Assembly (NCBI GenBank): GCA_004294095.1
Contig: RDZR01000039.1
Coordinates: 1 to 52,488, forward strand
Length of the DNA stretch: 52,488 bases
Source of the DNA: Verrucomicrobiota bacterium
GTDB lineage: Bacteria; Verrucomicrobiota; Verrucomicrobiia; Verrucomicrobiales; Akkermansiaceae
Reading direction: 5' to 3'
A program made the translations under genes and the position numbers. Positions 35,431 through 46,000 of this stretch are shown here, piece by piece. Within the stretch, counting starts at the first letter, position 1. Each line of letters opens with the position of its first letter. Under the pieces are notes generated by a model. The model did no database searches. It had not been told where the DNA came from and saw only the letters and a list, made by a program, of their open reading frames with translations.

Positions 35431-36563
35431 CTGGGAACTCGGTAAGCGTTCATCAGCAGCGTGTGATGTCCGTTGAAAAGAACCTTGGCGAAGCGACCGG
35501 GTGCTAAAAAGTCATCAAAATACTTTTGCACGTTGGCTCGCAGAAATTGAGTTTCTTCCGGCTTCATGGCCAACACTCTAGCGATTAACTTCCGTAAATC
35601 CTCAGCATGGGTAAAAGTCAAACAATTCACCTCGTTTTCCAAAGGTGGTGAGAGATATTCCGCATATTGTAAGATTGGGATCGCGCCCGCAGCAAGCGCT
35701 TCGATCAAATTATGGCAAAGCGGCATGCCCACGCCCGGGCAAGCGAGGAAAAAATCCGCTTTGCCTAGCGCCTCGAGCCAGCGCTCTTGCGGTATTTTGC
35801 AGTGCTGTGTTTCGCACAAAACAAAGGCCTGAAAGTCCGCCGATGCTAGCCAGAACTCCGCATCTTTCGGATAATATGCCGGAACTACCGCACTCGCCGC
35901 TTCGAGCATCTCGCGGCGAGTGAGCACCCGGTAAACATCTCGCAGAGCTTCTTGATCATACTTCCCTCGCTCAGTATTTCCGCCGAAAAAAATACGGACC
36001 TGGCGTGCTTTCCCGACTTCATAAAATGGCGGCAATTTCACCTTGGTGGTGATTTGTGGATGCACGAAAAACGGAAATGCCAATTCATCCTCAGACCCGC
36101 AGAGCCTTTGCTCATATCTCACTCTAACCACTCGCTCGGCATGGGCGGGAGCTGGTCCGTCAGAATCAGTGATCAGATCATACAGTTCATTCAGCTCATC
36201 GAATGACTGAACGACGCCCAATCGTTCCTTCAGCAGCAGTGACTTCATCCGGCTGGTGCCGAAAGTGGAAAGCGTGGCGCGTCGGGCGGTGAAAACTGGG
36301 AAATACCCGGCATCGATCAGATCCCGCACGAGGCTGAAATAGTAGCGTCCACCGACCGCGTCGATCTCTGGATTGGAAAAATCACAACACACGATTCGCT
36401 CACCCGGCCGCCGCTCGCTGAGGCCACGGCTCACTAGCTCTGAAAATGCGCGGCGATACGCTGGCAACACATGAGGGCGAAGCTTGCGGACGAACTTTTC
36501 CAGAGATTTTCCGAGATTGAAGCTCAAGGATTCGGGCGCTTGTGGATTCCATGGGCACACCAA
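35427..36563 (-). CDS. Putative glycosyltransferase, exostosin-like C-terminal region
   Basis: It has 378 residues. RIFFGGNTERGKYDQEALRD, a KADFFLACPGVGMPLCHNL segment and IEALAAGAIPILQYAEYLSPP resemble the nucleotide-sugar-binding half of exostosin (GT47)-like or GT-B enzymes (E...G.iPi). The N-terminus overlaps the preceding family 2 transferase by 40 nt, and the stop overlaps the next start by 4 nt. Family assignment is tentative. Confidence 0.5.
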   Translation of the reverse strand: MVCPWNPQAPESLSFNLGKSLEKFVRKLRPHVLPAYRRAFSELVSRGLSERRPGERIVCCDFSNPEIDAVGGRYYFSLVRDLIDAGYFPVFTARRATLSTFGTSRMKSLLLKERLGVVQSFDELNELYDLITDSDGPAPAHAERVVRVRYEQRLCGSEDELAFPFFVHPQITTKVKLPPFYEVGKARQVRIFFGGNTERGKYDQEALRDVYRVLTRREMLEAASAVVPAYYPKDAEFWLASADFQAFVLCETQHCKIPQERWLEALGKADFFLACPGVGMPLCHNLIEALAAGAIPILQYAEYLSPPLENEVNCLTFTHAEDLRKLIARVLAMKPEETQFLRANVQKYFDDFLAPGRFAKVLFNGHHTLLMNAYRVPR

Positions 36564-37345
36564 ACGCTGCGAGTTGCGATGACCTCATCGCGGATAGCGC
36601 GGTTTTTTTTCATGGTTTCCGGGGTTTTGTAGCCGCGTTTGTGATCCAGGTGCAAGACAATCGCCTGGTGGCGAATTTGCCGCCCGGTGATGCCGTAATT
36701 CGCCAATCGCTCGCCCAGCTCGCGGTCTGCGCCGCCGTATTGCATTTGCTCATTGAAGCCATTGACTGCGATGAGATCCTTCGTCCAACCGGATGCATTG
36801 CAGTTATTCCAAGTGGCCTTGGTTGGCGAGATTTTGTCCATCACTGGCCCCAGAGCCCGCGGTAGGCCAATCTTGAAGCTGGGGGAAAATTCCTTCAGTT
36901 GGTGCTTGCGCAAGTAGCCGACATCGAAGGCCCTGCCAGTTTGGATGTCATCCAATGAGAGATGCAGACTGAGGTCCATCGGAAGCTTGCAATATCCACC
37001 TGATAGAAATCTACCAGGCCGCGCTTCCTTGGCGTGAATGGCCAAAAAATCCTCTCTCGGGATGCAATCACCATCGGTCATGATGATGTATTCGTGCTCA
37101 ACTTGCAGCAAAGTTTGGTTCAAAATCGTTTGGCGGCGGTAGCCCTCATCTGCGTGCCACATGTGACGCACTGGAAAGCCGGCCAGTCTGCGAAATTGGT
37201 CGATCACCTCGCGGGTCCGCTCGTCCGAGCCATCGTCAGCAATCAGTATTTCAAAATCCTTAAACGTCTGGTAGAGATAGCCATGCAATGTCTTCTCAAG
37301 CCATGCTGGTTGATTGTAGGTGCTAACAATGACTGACTGTTTCAT
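36524..37345 (-). CDS. Family 2 glycosyltransferase with galactosyltransferase-like C-terminus (WaaE/KdtX type)
   Basis: From ATG 37345 it has 273 residues; eight more residues are possible from 37369. SVIVSTYNQPAWLEKTLHG, ILIADDGSDERTREVI and IIMTDGDCIPREDFL give the GT-A metal site. The second half with WNNCNASGWTKDLIAVNGFNE and GGADRELGERLANYG matches the Glyco_transf_7C domain. Such proteins often add a hexose to the LPS inner core or O-unit. First gene of the five-gene minus-strand set. Confidence 0.8.
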   Translation of the reverse strand: MKQSVIVSTYNQPAWLEKTLHGYLYQTFKDFEILIADDGSDERTREVIDQFRRLAGFPVRHMWHADEGYRRQTILNQTLLQVEHEYIIMTDGDCIPREDFLAIHAKEARPGRFLSGGYCKLPMDLSLHLSLDDIQTGRAFDVGYLRKHQLKEFSPSFKIGLPRALGPVMDKISPTKATWNNCNASGWTKDLIAVNGFNEQMQYGGADRELGERLANYGITGRQIRHQAIVLHLDHKRGYKTPETMKKNRAIRDEVIATRSVWCAHGIHKRPNP

Positions 37346-37481
37346 CAATTTCAGAATTTCAAGCGCCAACGCGGATCAAGACTTTGCACGTTAGATTAAA
37401 TGTGACAATCGCAATTCGCCGCTCGCGGGCCATCCCAATGAATGTCTGTTCATCGCTGGGTAAAAAAATTAAATTCTTTGC

Positions 37482-40097
37482 ATGAAAGCGCGCTCGTTGA
37501 TCGCTCCACTTGCCATCTTGCTGTTGGTGGGAGTGTTGGCGTTGCCCAATTTTTTTTCAGGCAAGCGTGATCAAACGCAGGATGAATCGCGCATTGGTTT
37601 GCCGCGTGTGGAGCGGGTGGATGCGCAGCCGCTGGTGCTGCAGGTCCAACGCATGGCGGAGGCGATGCAAACGGTGGGAGCACCCCTCGCGCCAGATGAA
37701 ATCAAACAGTTAGATTCACTCAAAAATCTAACAACAGATGCCGAGGCCACTCTAACAGCTCAGGCCATTTTTGATCCGCACTGCATTGCGGCGGTGGAGA
37801 TTGCAGAGGACGGGAAAATGCTCGTCACGCCGGCTCGTGCGGTGACGGAGCTGGAAGAAAACGGCTGGCGCACTTTTTTGGTCAAAGTGATCAATCGCGC
37901 AGCCGTTCGTGGCCGCTTGCGGGTGGAAAGCCCAAATGCGCAGGCCTTGCCTAATGCGCTGCCGAGCGAATTGGCCTCGCGCTGGATGAGCATCAGCGCG
38001 TTTGATGGACGTCCGCTCTCGACGAATTTGAGCGGCCTCGGTCTTGAGTATCGCATGATTCAAATTTCTGCGATCGGCCAAGGCACGCGGCGTGGGCTGT
38101 TAGAATTTAACATCAGCGGCTTGCCTGGCCAAGCGGCGACGATGATTCGCCAATGGCGCTTCGATCGAGATGCGGATGGTTGGGGTGAGCCGAATCACGC
38201 GACTTTGGATGCCGGGCGCGGGTCATTGATTTTCCATGGCACTGGCGCGGATCCATTCATGATGACGGCCGTTCAAGCGCGGGCTGGAAATATGAAGGTG
38301 AAATTTTTCGCCATGGCCGAGCAAGCTGGCATCGCAGAACTGTATTGGGCGACAAAGGAGAAACCCGCGCCGGATGCGGTGCGCAAGGTGAGCTTCCCGA
38401 TCCATGCGGGCGCGGCGCAGGAGTATGAAGTCGAGTTCGCCTGCGAAGGTGAGTTGAGCATGCTGCGCATCGATCCCGCGAATGGCCCGGGCAAGGTGCG
38501 ATTTGATTGGATGGACCTGAGCTACGCACGCGGCGATCATGCGGATTGGACGACGGTGGAAATGGATTTCAAAACGATCCCGAGCACGTTGGTGCATTTT
38601 CAAGTGACCGATGCGGATGGCACGCCGTGCATGGGTGCTTTCGAAATTCGCGATTCACAAGGCCGCATTTATCCTGCGCAAACCAAACGCATCGCGCCGG
38701 ACTTTTTTTTCCAAACACAAATTTATCGTGAGTCTGGCGAGACGCTGCCACTGGCGCGCGGCACCTACACCATCAAATGCTCACACGGGCCGGAGAGCTT
38801 GCCGGAAATCAAAACGCTCATCGTAGGCGAGCAGCCGCTGACGCTGCGCTACCAAGTGAAGCGCTGGATCGATACCGATAAATTCGGCTATTGGAGTGGC
38901 GATCATCACATCCACGCGGCGGGTTGTTTGCATTACAATAATCCGACTCAAGGCGTGCATCCATCGGACATGTTGCGCCACATCATGGGCGAGGATGTCA
39001 AAGTCGGCAGTTGTCTGACATGGGGGCCGTGCTTCGATTATCAGAAACAATTTTTCACGGGAAAACCGGCGGACGTCAGCCGCTATCCGTATCTTTTGCG
39101 CTACGATATTGAGGTGAGTGGCTTCGGATCGGAAAATGCTGGGCACTTGTGCTTGCTCAATTTGAAGCAGCAATTTCCAGCAGGGGGAGACTCGATGGCG
39201 CACTGGCCGACCTTGGCATTGAGCACGCTGCGCTGGGCCAAGCAGCAAGGCGCGGTCGTCGGCACGGCGCATTCCGCGATTGGGCTGAGCGGTGCTGTTG
39301 GCAGAACTCCCGGCGTGGATGGTCCGCTGCGATTGCCGAATTATGATGTGCCGCCATTCGATGGCATTGGCGCGATGGAATACATCGTGGATGTGACGCA
39401 TCAAGTGCCGAATGAACACGGCACGATGGAGCGCGCGGTGGATTTTTTGGCGACGATGAATTCCGAGCGCGAACAAGAATGGAATATCTGGTATCACACG
39501 CTCAATTGTGGAATCGATATGGTGGTGAGTGGAGAAACGGACTTTCCGTGCATGAGCGGTGAGCGCGTTGGCAAGGGCCGCGTGTATGTGAAGTTGGATG
39601 GAAAGTTGGACTACGATGCGTGGGTGCAAGGAATCAAACAGGGCCGCAGTTACGTGAGCGATGGCACGGCTCATTTGTTAGACTTCGCGCGCTTGCAAGA
39701 TGGTTCATTTGCGGTAAGTGCCGCGATCCGCAGTGCTGATTTGTTAGAAAAAGAAGTGGAGCTCATCGTCAATGGCCTGCCGGTTGCGCGGCAAATGATC
39801 GCGGGCGATGGCACGCTGACGCATTGCGTTTTTCCAGCCCCCGAGATCAAGGAAACGAGCTGGGTGGCCGTTCGCACATTTCCAAACGCGCATAGCAATC
39901 CGCTCAAAGTCGTCATCGATGGCAAGCCGTTCAAACCGCGCAAGGAAAGTGCGATGTGGTGCTTGGCGGCGGTGGATCAATGCTGGAAATCGAAGCAAGG
40001 TTTTTATGCTCCAACAGAGCGCGAGGCTGCGATGGCTGCTTTTGATCATGCGCGGGAATACTATCGTCGATTGATCGCGGAGGCATCTGAGCCATGA
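37482..40097 (+). CDS. CehA/McbA-like PHP-domain metallohydrolase, exported
   Basis: Large protein of 871 residues. An N-terminal hydrophobic segment (LIAPLAILLLVGVLALPNFF) suggests export or anchoring. The first half is beta-rich, with carbohydrate-binding-like strands. The catalytic part starts near 467 with WSGDHHIHAAG, the metal-binding histidine motif of CehA/McbA hydrolases, followed by VVGTAHSAIG and, much later, VSGETDFPCMSG. Substrate unknown; family members hydrolyse esters or phosphoesters. It overlaps the permease gene by 4 nt. Confidence 0.75.
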   Translation: MKARSLIAPLAILLLVGVLALPNFFSGKRDQTQDESRIGLPRVERVDAQPLVLQVQRMAEAMQTVGAPLAPDEIKQLDSLKNLTTDAEATLTAQAIFDPHCIAAVEIAEDGKMLVTPARAVTELEENGWRTFLVKVINRAAVRGRLRVESPNAQALPNALPSELASRWMSISAFDGRPLSTNLSGLGLEYRMIQISAIGQGTRRGLLEFNISGLPGQAATMIRQWRFDRDADGWGEPNHATLDAGRGSLIFHGTGADPFMMTAVQARAGNMKVKFFAMAEQAGIAELYWATKEKPAPDAVRKVSFPIHAGAAQEYEVEFACEGELSMLRIDPANGPGKVRFDWMDLSYARGDHADWTTVEMDFKTIPSTLVHFQVTDADGTPCMGAFEIRDSQGRIYPAQTKRIAPDFFFQTQIYRESGETLPLARGTYTIKCSHGPESLPEIKTLIVGEQPLTLRYQVKRWIDTDKFGYWSGDHHIHAAGCLHYNNPTQGVHPSDMLRHIMGEDVKVGSCLTWGPCFDYQKQFFTGKPADVSRYPYLLRYDIEVSGFGSENAGHLCLLNLKQQFPAGGDSMAHWPTLALSTLRWAKQQGAVVGTAHSAIGLSGAVGRTPGVDGPLRLPNYDVPPFDGIGAMEYIVDVTHQVPNEHGTMERAVDFLATMNSEREQEWNIWYHTLNCGIDMVVSGETDFPCMSGERVGKGRVYVKLDGKLDYDAWVQGIKQGRSYVSDGTAHLLDFARLQDGSFAVSAAIRSADLLEKEVELIVNGLPVARQMIAGDGTLTHCVFPAPEIKETSWVAVRTFPNAHSNPLKVVIDGKPFKPRKESAMWCLAAVDQCWKSKQGFYAPTEREAAMAAFDHAREYYRRLIAEASEP

Positions 40098-41014
40098 GCC
40101 ATGCGAGCGCGTTAGGCCCTGAGGGAGATGTGTGGATGGCCTTTTTGGGGATTCTGTTAGAAGGCGCACCGTATCTTCTGTTAGGCACGGTGATTTCGGG
40201 ATTGATCGATGCATTTCTTCCCCGAGGTCTGTTAGAAAAATTTTTACCCCGCCAGCGAGTCCCGGCGCTGATGATTGCCGGGCTGTTAGGCTTAGTTTTG
40301 CCAGTTTGCGAATGTGCGGTGGTGCCGATCATCCGGCGGCTTTTAGCAAAAGGTCTGCCGCTTTCTTGCGGGCTGACGTATATGCTCGCCGCGCCGATCG
40401 TGAATCCGATTGTGGCGGTGAGCACGTGGTCTGCATTCCAGGGGCAAGATCCGTGGTGGATGGTCGGCTCGCGCTTAGGTTTAGGTTACTTGGTGGCGGT
40501 AAGTTGTGGCTGGATCGTCGGTCGCTTGCCGGTGAAAAAAGTTTTGTTAGAAAATGTCGTTTCGCCACTCGGATTTGCCGAGCACAGCTTCCAGCGGCTG
40601 AGTGATCGCCTGAGCCATGCGGCGACGATGGCGATGCATGATTTCATCGATACCGGAAAATATTTTGTCATCGGCGTATTGATCGCGGCGTTGTTCAACA
40701 CGCAAGTTTTGGTGCAGCCGAGTGTGCAAGAGGCTGTGATCAACTACGGCGCGATGGATGCGATTGCCATTCCCGGCATGATGCTGATGGCGCTTCTTCT
40801 CTCGTTATGCAGCACCACGGATGCGTTCATCGCAGCGAGCACGCAGGGCGTTGCGCTATCGGGAAAAATGGCGTTTTTAGTTTTTGGACCGATGATGGAT
40901 TTGAAGTTGCTGGTTCTTTACGCGACGATTTTCCAGCGTGGCTTCGTCGCACGTTTGGCAATCGGATTGTTCGGCCTCGTCGGCATGATCACTTACATTT
41001 GGAGTTGGCGATGA
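40094..41014 (+). CDS. DUF318/UPF0718-type permease (metal or metalloid efflux-like)
   Basis: It has 306 residues with about eight hydrophobic segments in two repeated halves. LGTVISGLIDAFLP, VLPVCECAVVPIIRRLLAKGLP and APIVNPIVAVSTWSAF are the conserved motifs of the DUF318 permease family, which includes ArsP-type and Cu/Zn efflux-associated members; CEC may bind metal. It overlaps both neighbours by 4 nt, indicating an operon with the hydrolase and DUF1980-type gene. Confidence 0.8.
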   Translation: MSHASALGPEGDVWMAFLGILLEGAPYLLLGTVISGLIDAFLPRGLLEKFLPRQRVPALMIAGLLGLVLPVCECAVVPIIRRLLAKGLPLSCGLTYMLAAPIVNPIVAVSTWSAFQGQDPWWMVGSRLGLGYLVAVSCGWIVGRLPVKKVLLENVVSPLGFAEHSFQRLSDRLSHAATMAMHDFIDTGKYFVIGVLIAALFNTQVLVQPSVQEAVINYGAMDAIAIPGMMLMALLLSLCSTTDAFIAASTQGVALSGKMAFLVFGPMMDLKLLVLYATIFQRGFVARLAIGLFGLVGMITYIWSWR

Positions 41015-41871
41015 ATCGGCAAATTACCACCACAGAAGATGAGCTTGCGTGCGCCTGCGGGGCGCGGCATCCAATGACGCACGGCGGGCGCATCGGCCAA
41101 CTATTGGCGATTGGCGTGCTCTTCATTTGGGGCGCGACGATGCTGCATTTCCACCATAGCCAGCGGGTGGAGCACTACCTCGCGGCGAGAGGTTCATTCC
41201 GTGAGCAATGCCTGATCTGCGGGGTGGGATTGATCATGCTGGCCGTGATTAATCTCGGATTTTTGTTAGGGAAAAAACGGCGGCCTGTCGCTGGATCTAA
41301 CAGATTTAAACTTGCGCCGTGGCTCGCAATCTTTGCGATCATGATCGTGCCCTTCGTCGCCGCCACGCTGCGTTCGCCGGATCGTTTTAGCGATGAATTT
41401 TTCCTCGCCAAAGTGCATGCAGCCGCTTTTCCCGTGCCACTAGCGCATGAAAAAAATCAGCGCGTGGATTTCTCGGTCGAAGAACTCGTTCGCCTCTGTG
41501 GCGGATTGAATGCCGAGGGCCATGTGGCGATGAAACTTTCAGACGTCTATCAGTTAGCAAGCCAATCGCGAGCAGTGATCGATGCCGCGCAATCCCTCAA
41601 AATTGAGATGACGGGCATGGCGGTGCACGATCCGCAAGATCCGACGTGTTGGCGGCTCTCGCGTTTGATGATCACCTGCTGCGCCGCAGATGCGCAGGCC
41701 GTTTCCGTGCCGGTTGATTTCTCTGGGGATCGCTCGGTTTGGCAGCAGCTCTCATGGTTCAAAACCATCGGCACCATCCAAATCGATTCGCAGCGGCAGC
41801 CGCAAATGGCCACATTTCGCGCTGAGCGGGTCGAGCCGGTGGCCGCGCCGGAAGTTTGGAATGTGGAGTGA
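41011..41871 (+). CDS. DUF1980/YcgQ-like membrane protein
   Basis: It has 286 residues from ATG 41011. There are two or three membrane segments near the N-terminus (about 30-48, 68-90 and 105-125) and a soluble C-terminal domain with ITCCAADAQAVSVPVDF. This CC-containing motif and the pairing with a DUF318 permease match the YcgR/YcgQ gene pair of Bacillus. Probably the accessory subunit of the permease. Codons upstream of 41011 in this frame belong to the permease overlap and are not used. Confidence 0.75.
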   Translation: MNRQITTTEDELACACGARHPMTHGGRIGQLLAIGVLFIWGATMLHFHHSQRVEHYLAARGSFREQCLICGVGLIMLAVINLGFLLGKKRRPVAGSNRFKLAPWLAIFAIMIVPFVAATLRSPDRFSDEFFLAKVHAAAFPVPLAHEKNQRVDFSVEELVRLCGGLNAEGHVAMKLSDVYQLASQSRAVIDAAQSLKIEMTGMAVHDPQDPTCWRLSRLMITCCAADAQAVSVPVDFSGDRSVWQQLSWFKTIGTIQIDSQRQPQMATFRAERVEPVAAPEVWNVE

Positions 41872-41958
41872 AAAAACGCCCACAAATTTTCTTATCATGA
41901 TATCCAGATATGAAGATTTGATTCTTGAATAGTCGGCGAACTCCTTTAATTTTAAGGC

Positions 41959-43053
41959 ATGTCAGTGATCGATGCCACCGCGGAGCTTGAGCAAGAATTG
42001 CGCAAGAGGATCATGGTATTGGATGGCGCGATGGGCACCACCATTCGGACCTATGGCTTGAAAGAAGAGGACGCGCGCGGCAGCCGTTTTGCCGGCCATG
42101 ACAAGGATTTGCTCAACAACGGAGATATTTTATCACTCACCCGTCCGGATGTGATTGCCGATATTCACAAGCGATTTTACGAGGCCGGATCGGACATTTG
42201 CGAGACCAACACCTTCTCGGCGACGGGCTTGGCGCAGAGTGAATTCTTCGTCGAAGATCCGCGGGAAAAAGGCGGACGCAAGGATCCTGAATTTTTCCAG
42301 AAAATTTTAGACGACCCGATGCTCAATGATTTGGCGTGGGAAATGAACGTCGTCTCCTCGCAGCTTTGCCGCAAATGGGCGGACAATATTGCCACAGACA
42401 CAGGCCGCAAGCGCTACGTGGCGGGTGCGATCGGGCCGCTCACCGTTTCCTTGAGCAACTCGCCGGATGCCAATGACGCGGGCTTCCGCGTGGTGACGTT
42501 CGATCAAGTGCTCGCGGCCTATCGCCACCAAGTGCTGGCGCTGATCGAAGGCGGATGCGATATTTTAATGGTTGAGACGATTTTTGATTCGCTCAATGCC
42601 AAGGCGGCGTGTGTGGCGATACAGGAAATTTTTGCCGAGCGCGAAATTCGCCTGCCGGTGATCATTTCTGCCGCCGTGGGCCTCGGTGGGGAGACGATGA
42701 TTTCCGCGCAAAAGGTGGAGGCGATGTGGATCGCTTTTGCGCACATGCACCCGTTGGCCGTGGGGCTCAATTGCTCGTTGGGGCCGGACTTGATGCGCCC
42801 GCATTTGGAAGAATTATCAAATTGTGCGGGGACATTTGTTTCTTGTTATTCAAATGCCGGCTTGCCCAATCCGCTGGCTCCCACGGGATTTGATTTGGAG
42901 CCGAAGCACATGCATGATTACATGGTCGAGTTTGCCAAAGCGGGCTTGCTCAACTTGGCTGGTGGCTGCTGTGGAAATACTCCCGAGCACGTTGCCGCCA
43001 TCGCCCGCGCCGTTTCTAACATACCGCCGCGCGAAGTGCCGGTATTGATCTAA
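41959..43053 (+). CDS. metH: MetH part 1: homocysteine S-methyltransferase domain
   Basis: It has 364 residues forming a complete BHMT-like barrel. IMVLDGAMGTTIRTYGL opens it; zinc ligands are C272 (GLNCSLGPD) and C337/C338 (GGCCGNTPEHV). It binds zinc-thiolate homocysteine and receives the methyl from methylcobalamin. In most bacteria this is the N-terminal third of MetH; here it ends with its own stop and a separate gene begins 13 bp later. Together the two reconstitute the enzyme. Confidence 0.92.
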   Translation: MSVIDATAELEQELRKRIMVLDGAMGTTIRTYGLKEEDARGSRFAGHDKDLLNNGDILSLTRPDVIADIHKRFYEAGSDICETNTFSATGLAQSEFFVEDPREKGGRKDPEFFQKILDDPMLNDLAWEMNVVSSQLCRKWADNIATDTGRKRYVAGAIGPLTVSLSNSPDANDAGFRVVTFDQVLAAYRHQVLALIEGGCDILMVETIFDSLNAKAACVAIQEIFAEREIRLPVIISAAVGLGGETMISAQKVEAMWIAFAHMHPLAVGLNCSLGPDLMRPHLEELSNCAGTFVSCYSNAGLPNPLAPTGFDLEPKHMHDYMVEFAKAGLLNLAGGCCGNTPEHVAAIARAVSNIPPREVPVLI

Positions 43054-43066
43054 CCATTAGAATTGA

Positions 43067-46000
43067 ATGAAAACGATTTCTCGCGCACTGCGACTTTCCG
43101 GCACCGATGCTTACAATCATACGGCGGACAAAGGTTTCCTGATGATTGGCGAGCGCACCAATGTGGCCGGCTCCCCGCAGTTTGCCAAACTCGTGCGGGC
43201 GGGCGATCTCGAAGCCGCCGTGGAAGTCGCGCGCCAACAAGTGAGCAATGGTGCCAACGTCATCGATATTTGTTTTGATGATGGATTGATCGATGGCAAG
43301 GCGATGATGGCGCGTTATTTGAGCTTGCTGCAGGGCGAGCCAGACGTTGCGAAAGTGCCGATCATGGTGGATTCCTCCAAGTGGGAAATCCTCGAAGAAG
43401 GGCTCAAATACCTTCAAGGAAAAGGCATCGTGAATTCCATTTCCCTCAAAGAAGGGGAGGAAAATTTCAAGAAACAAGCGCGCCACATCATGCGTTACGG
43501 CGCGGCCGTGGTGGTGATGGCCTTCGATGAAAATGGCCAAGCGGCGACCTATGAGGAGAAAATTCGCATCTGCGAACGCGCGTATCGAATCTTAGTCGAT
43601 GAAGTGGGATTCAATCAGGACGATATCATTTTTGATCCTAACATTCTAACAGTCGCCACCGGAATCGAAGAGCATAACAACTACGCGCTGGATTTTATCA
43701 ACGCCACTGCATGGATTAAACAAAATCTCCCCGGAGCCAAAGTTTCTGGCGGCGTCTCTAACATTTCCTTCTCCTTCCGCGGCAATAACAAAGTGCGCGA
43801 GGCGATGCACTCGGCCTTTCTCTATCACGCCGGAAAAGCGGGCATGGACATGGGCATCGTCAATGCAGGCATGCTCGAAGTTTATGACGATATTCCAAAA
43901 AATCTGTTAGATTGTGTGGAAGATGTGCTGCTCAATCGCCATCCGGATGCCACCGAGAAATTGTTAGATTTGGCGGAAAGCTTCAAAGGCCAAGGCGGCA
44001 AAAAAGTCGAAGAAGATCTCACCTGGCGCACGCAGCCGGTCGAGAAACGCCTCGAGCACGCCTTGCTCCGCGGCATTGACAAATACATCGATGAGGACAC
44101 GGAAGAAGCTCGCCTGAAATATCAGCGTCCGCTCAAAGTGATTGAAGGACCGCTGATGGATGGCATGGGCGTGGTCGGCGATCTCTTCGGCGCGGGGAAA
44201 ATGTTTTTGCCACAAGTGGTGAAATCCGCGCGGGTGATGAAAAAAGCTGTGGCATGGCTTTTCCCCTACATGGAGGCGGAAAAAGCAGAAAACCTCGCGG
44301 GCGATATTTTGGCCATCCAGGAAAAAAATCCGGGAATGTCCTATGCAGATGCCTTGAAAATCGCCGAGCGCGGGAACTCCGCCGGCCGTTTTCTGATCGC
44401 GACGGTCAAGGGCGATGTGCACGATATTGGCAAAAATATCGTCGGCGTGGTGCTTTCCTGCAATGGCTTCGAGGTCACGGATATGGGCGTGATGGTCTCT
44501 TGCGATAAAATTTTGGATAAGGCCGTTGAGCTTGGCGCGGACGTCATCGGGCTTTCCGGACTGATCACGCCATCGCTGGATGAAATGGTGCATGTGGCCA
44601 AAGAAATGGAGCGGCGTAAATTTACCGTTCCGCTGCTGATTGGAGGTGCCACCACTTCCGCCGCGCACACGGCGATCAAGATTGCCGAGCATTATTCGGG
44701 GCCGGTGGTGCATGTGCTCGATGCCTCGCGTTCGGTGCCAGTCACCACCTCGCTGCTTTCCAAAGATGGGCACGATGAATTTGTGAAAGAACTGCGCGAA
44801 AAACAACAAAAGGCGCGCGAAAATTTCCTCGGCGGGCCGAAAAAAGAGACCCTCACGCTCGCAGAGGCCCGCGCCGCAGCTCCGAAATACGATTGGCAAG
44901 CCTACACGCCGCCCGTTCCTTCTTTCATCGGCACCAGAACACTCGAACCCGCGATCCATGAGCTGGTGGATTACATCGATTGGACACCGTTTTTCCACGC
45001 TTGGGAACTCCGCGGCGTGTGGGATCGCGAGAAAAAAGAACTCAAAACCAAGAACGAAGGCGGCGCGGCAGAAGCCAAAAAACTCTACGCCGAGGCCTGT
45101 GTGTATCTCGACCAATTGATCGCCGAAAATCGCCTCCAAGCGCGCGGGATTTACGGATTTTTCCCCGCAAATGCAGATGGCGATGACATCATCGTTTGGA
45201 ACGAAGATGGAACCGAGCGCACCCGCTTCCACACCCTGCGCCAGCAACTCAAAAAAACCTCCGGCAAACCAAACGTCGCCCTCTCAGATTGGATCATGCC
45301 CGTGGCGGCGGATCGTGGCGGCGATCTTCGGTCGCCCTCTGTGAAATCAAGCAACGCAATCCAGAGAAACACGACCGGCAGCCTCCCTCATTGGTTTAAG
45401 CAGGGCGCAACATACGCTGTGGTTTTCCGCCTCGCTGATTCGATCCCACAATCCGCACTCAATGAATACAGCCGAGAAAAGCGGATGCTTGAGGAAATCT
45501 TAACGAATGCCGAAAAGCACGGAGAAGAAACTACTGCCAGAGATGCACGCGCGAAAATCGATTCACTCTATTCCCAAATCATGGAGGAAGCTCTCAGAGC
45601 CGGACATGGGGAGTGCCACATGCGCCGCCCAGAGATCGCGGCGATTGTGCGGGATGCGATTCTCCGTTATGAGGGCCAGCGTTTCGAACTCGGCGCTTGG
45701 TGCGTGATGCCGAACCATGTGCATCTCTTGATCAAGCCGCTTGAGGGGCACTCGCTGTCTTCGATTTTACAAGGCATGAAGTCGTTTTCCGCGAAGGAAG
45801 CGAATGCGCTCCTCGGGCGGAAAGGCGGGTTTTGGCAAAAAGAATCTTATGATCACATCGTCCGTGATGAGGAGGATTATGAAAATCAGAAGAGCTATGT
45901 GATGACAAATCCTGTGGTGGCGGGGTTGGATGGCTGGGAGTTTGTGGGCAGTGGGCGACCAAAGATCGCCCCCACGGTCGCTCACACGGACTTCATCGGC

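Larger units (their letters stand above)
45300..45980 (+). mobile_element. RAYT (REP-associated tyrosine transposase) inserted in frame in metH
   Basis: The inserted segment encodes a Y1/HUH transposase: [25 protein letters not shown] at the front (two halves of the usual RAYT opening), [15 protein letters not shown] with H884 and H886 of the metal-binding HUH pair, and [13 protein letters not shown] with Y944 as the likely nucleophile. An in-frame GTG at 45341 could be the native start. REP-like palindromes stand at both ends (45320-45336 and 45951-45975). There is no stop at either junction, so it is translated as part of MetH. No clear target duplication is seen. Confidence 0.88.

Noticed and set aside
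38781-39674. 297-codon minus-strand open frame inside the CehA-like gene
   Set aside because: Antisense to the catalytic domain, His/Arg-rich shadow without motifs.
41872-41958. SAM or cobalamin riboswitch before metH
   Set aside because: Only 87 bp are available, with no recognisable SAM-box or B12-box elements; just a short ATATC/GATAT inverted repeat.
43964-45247. 427-codon minus-strand open frame inside metH
   Set aside because: Lies entirely antisense to conserved MetH coding sequence; a codon-bias shadow.
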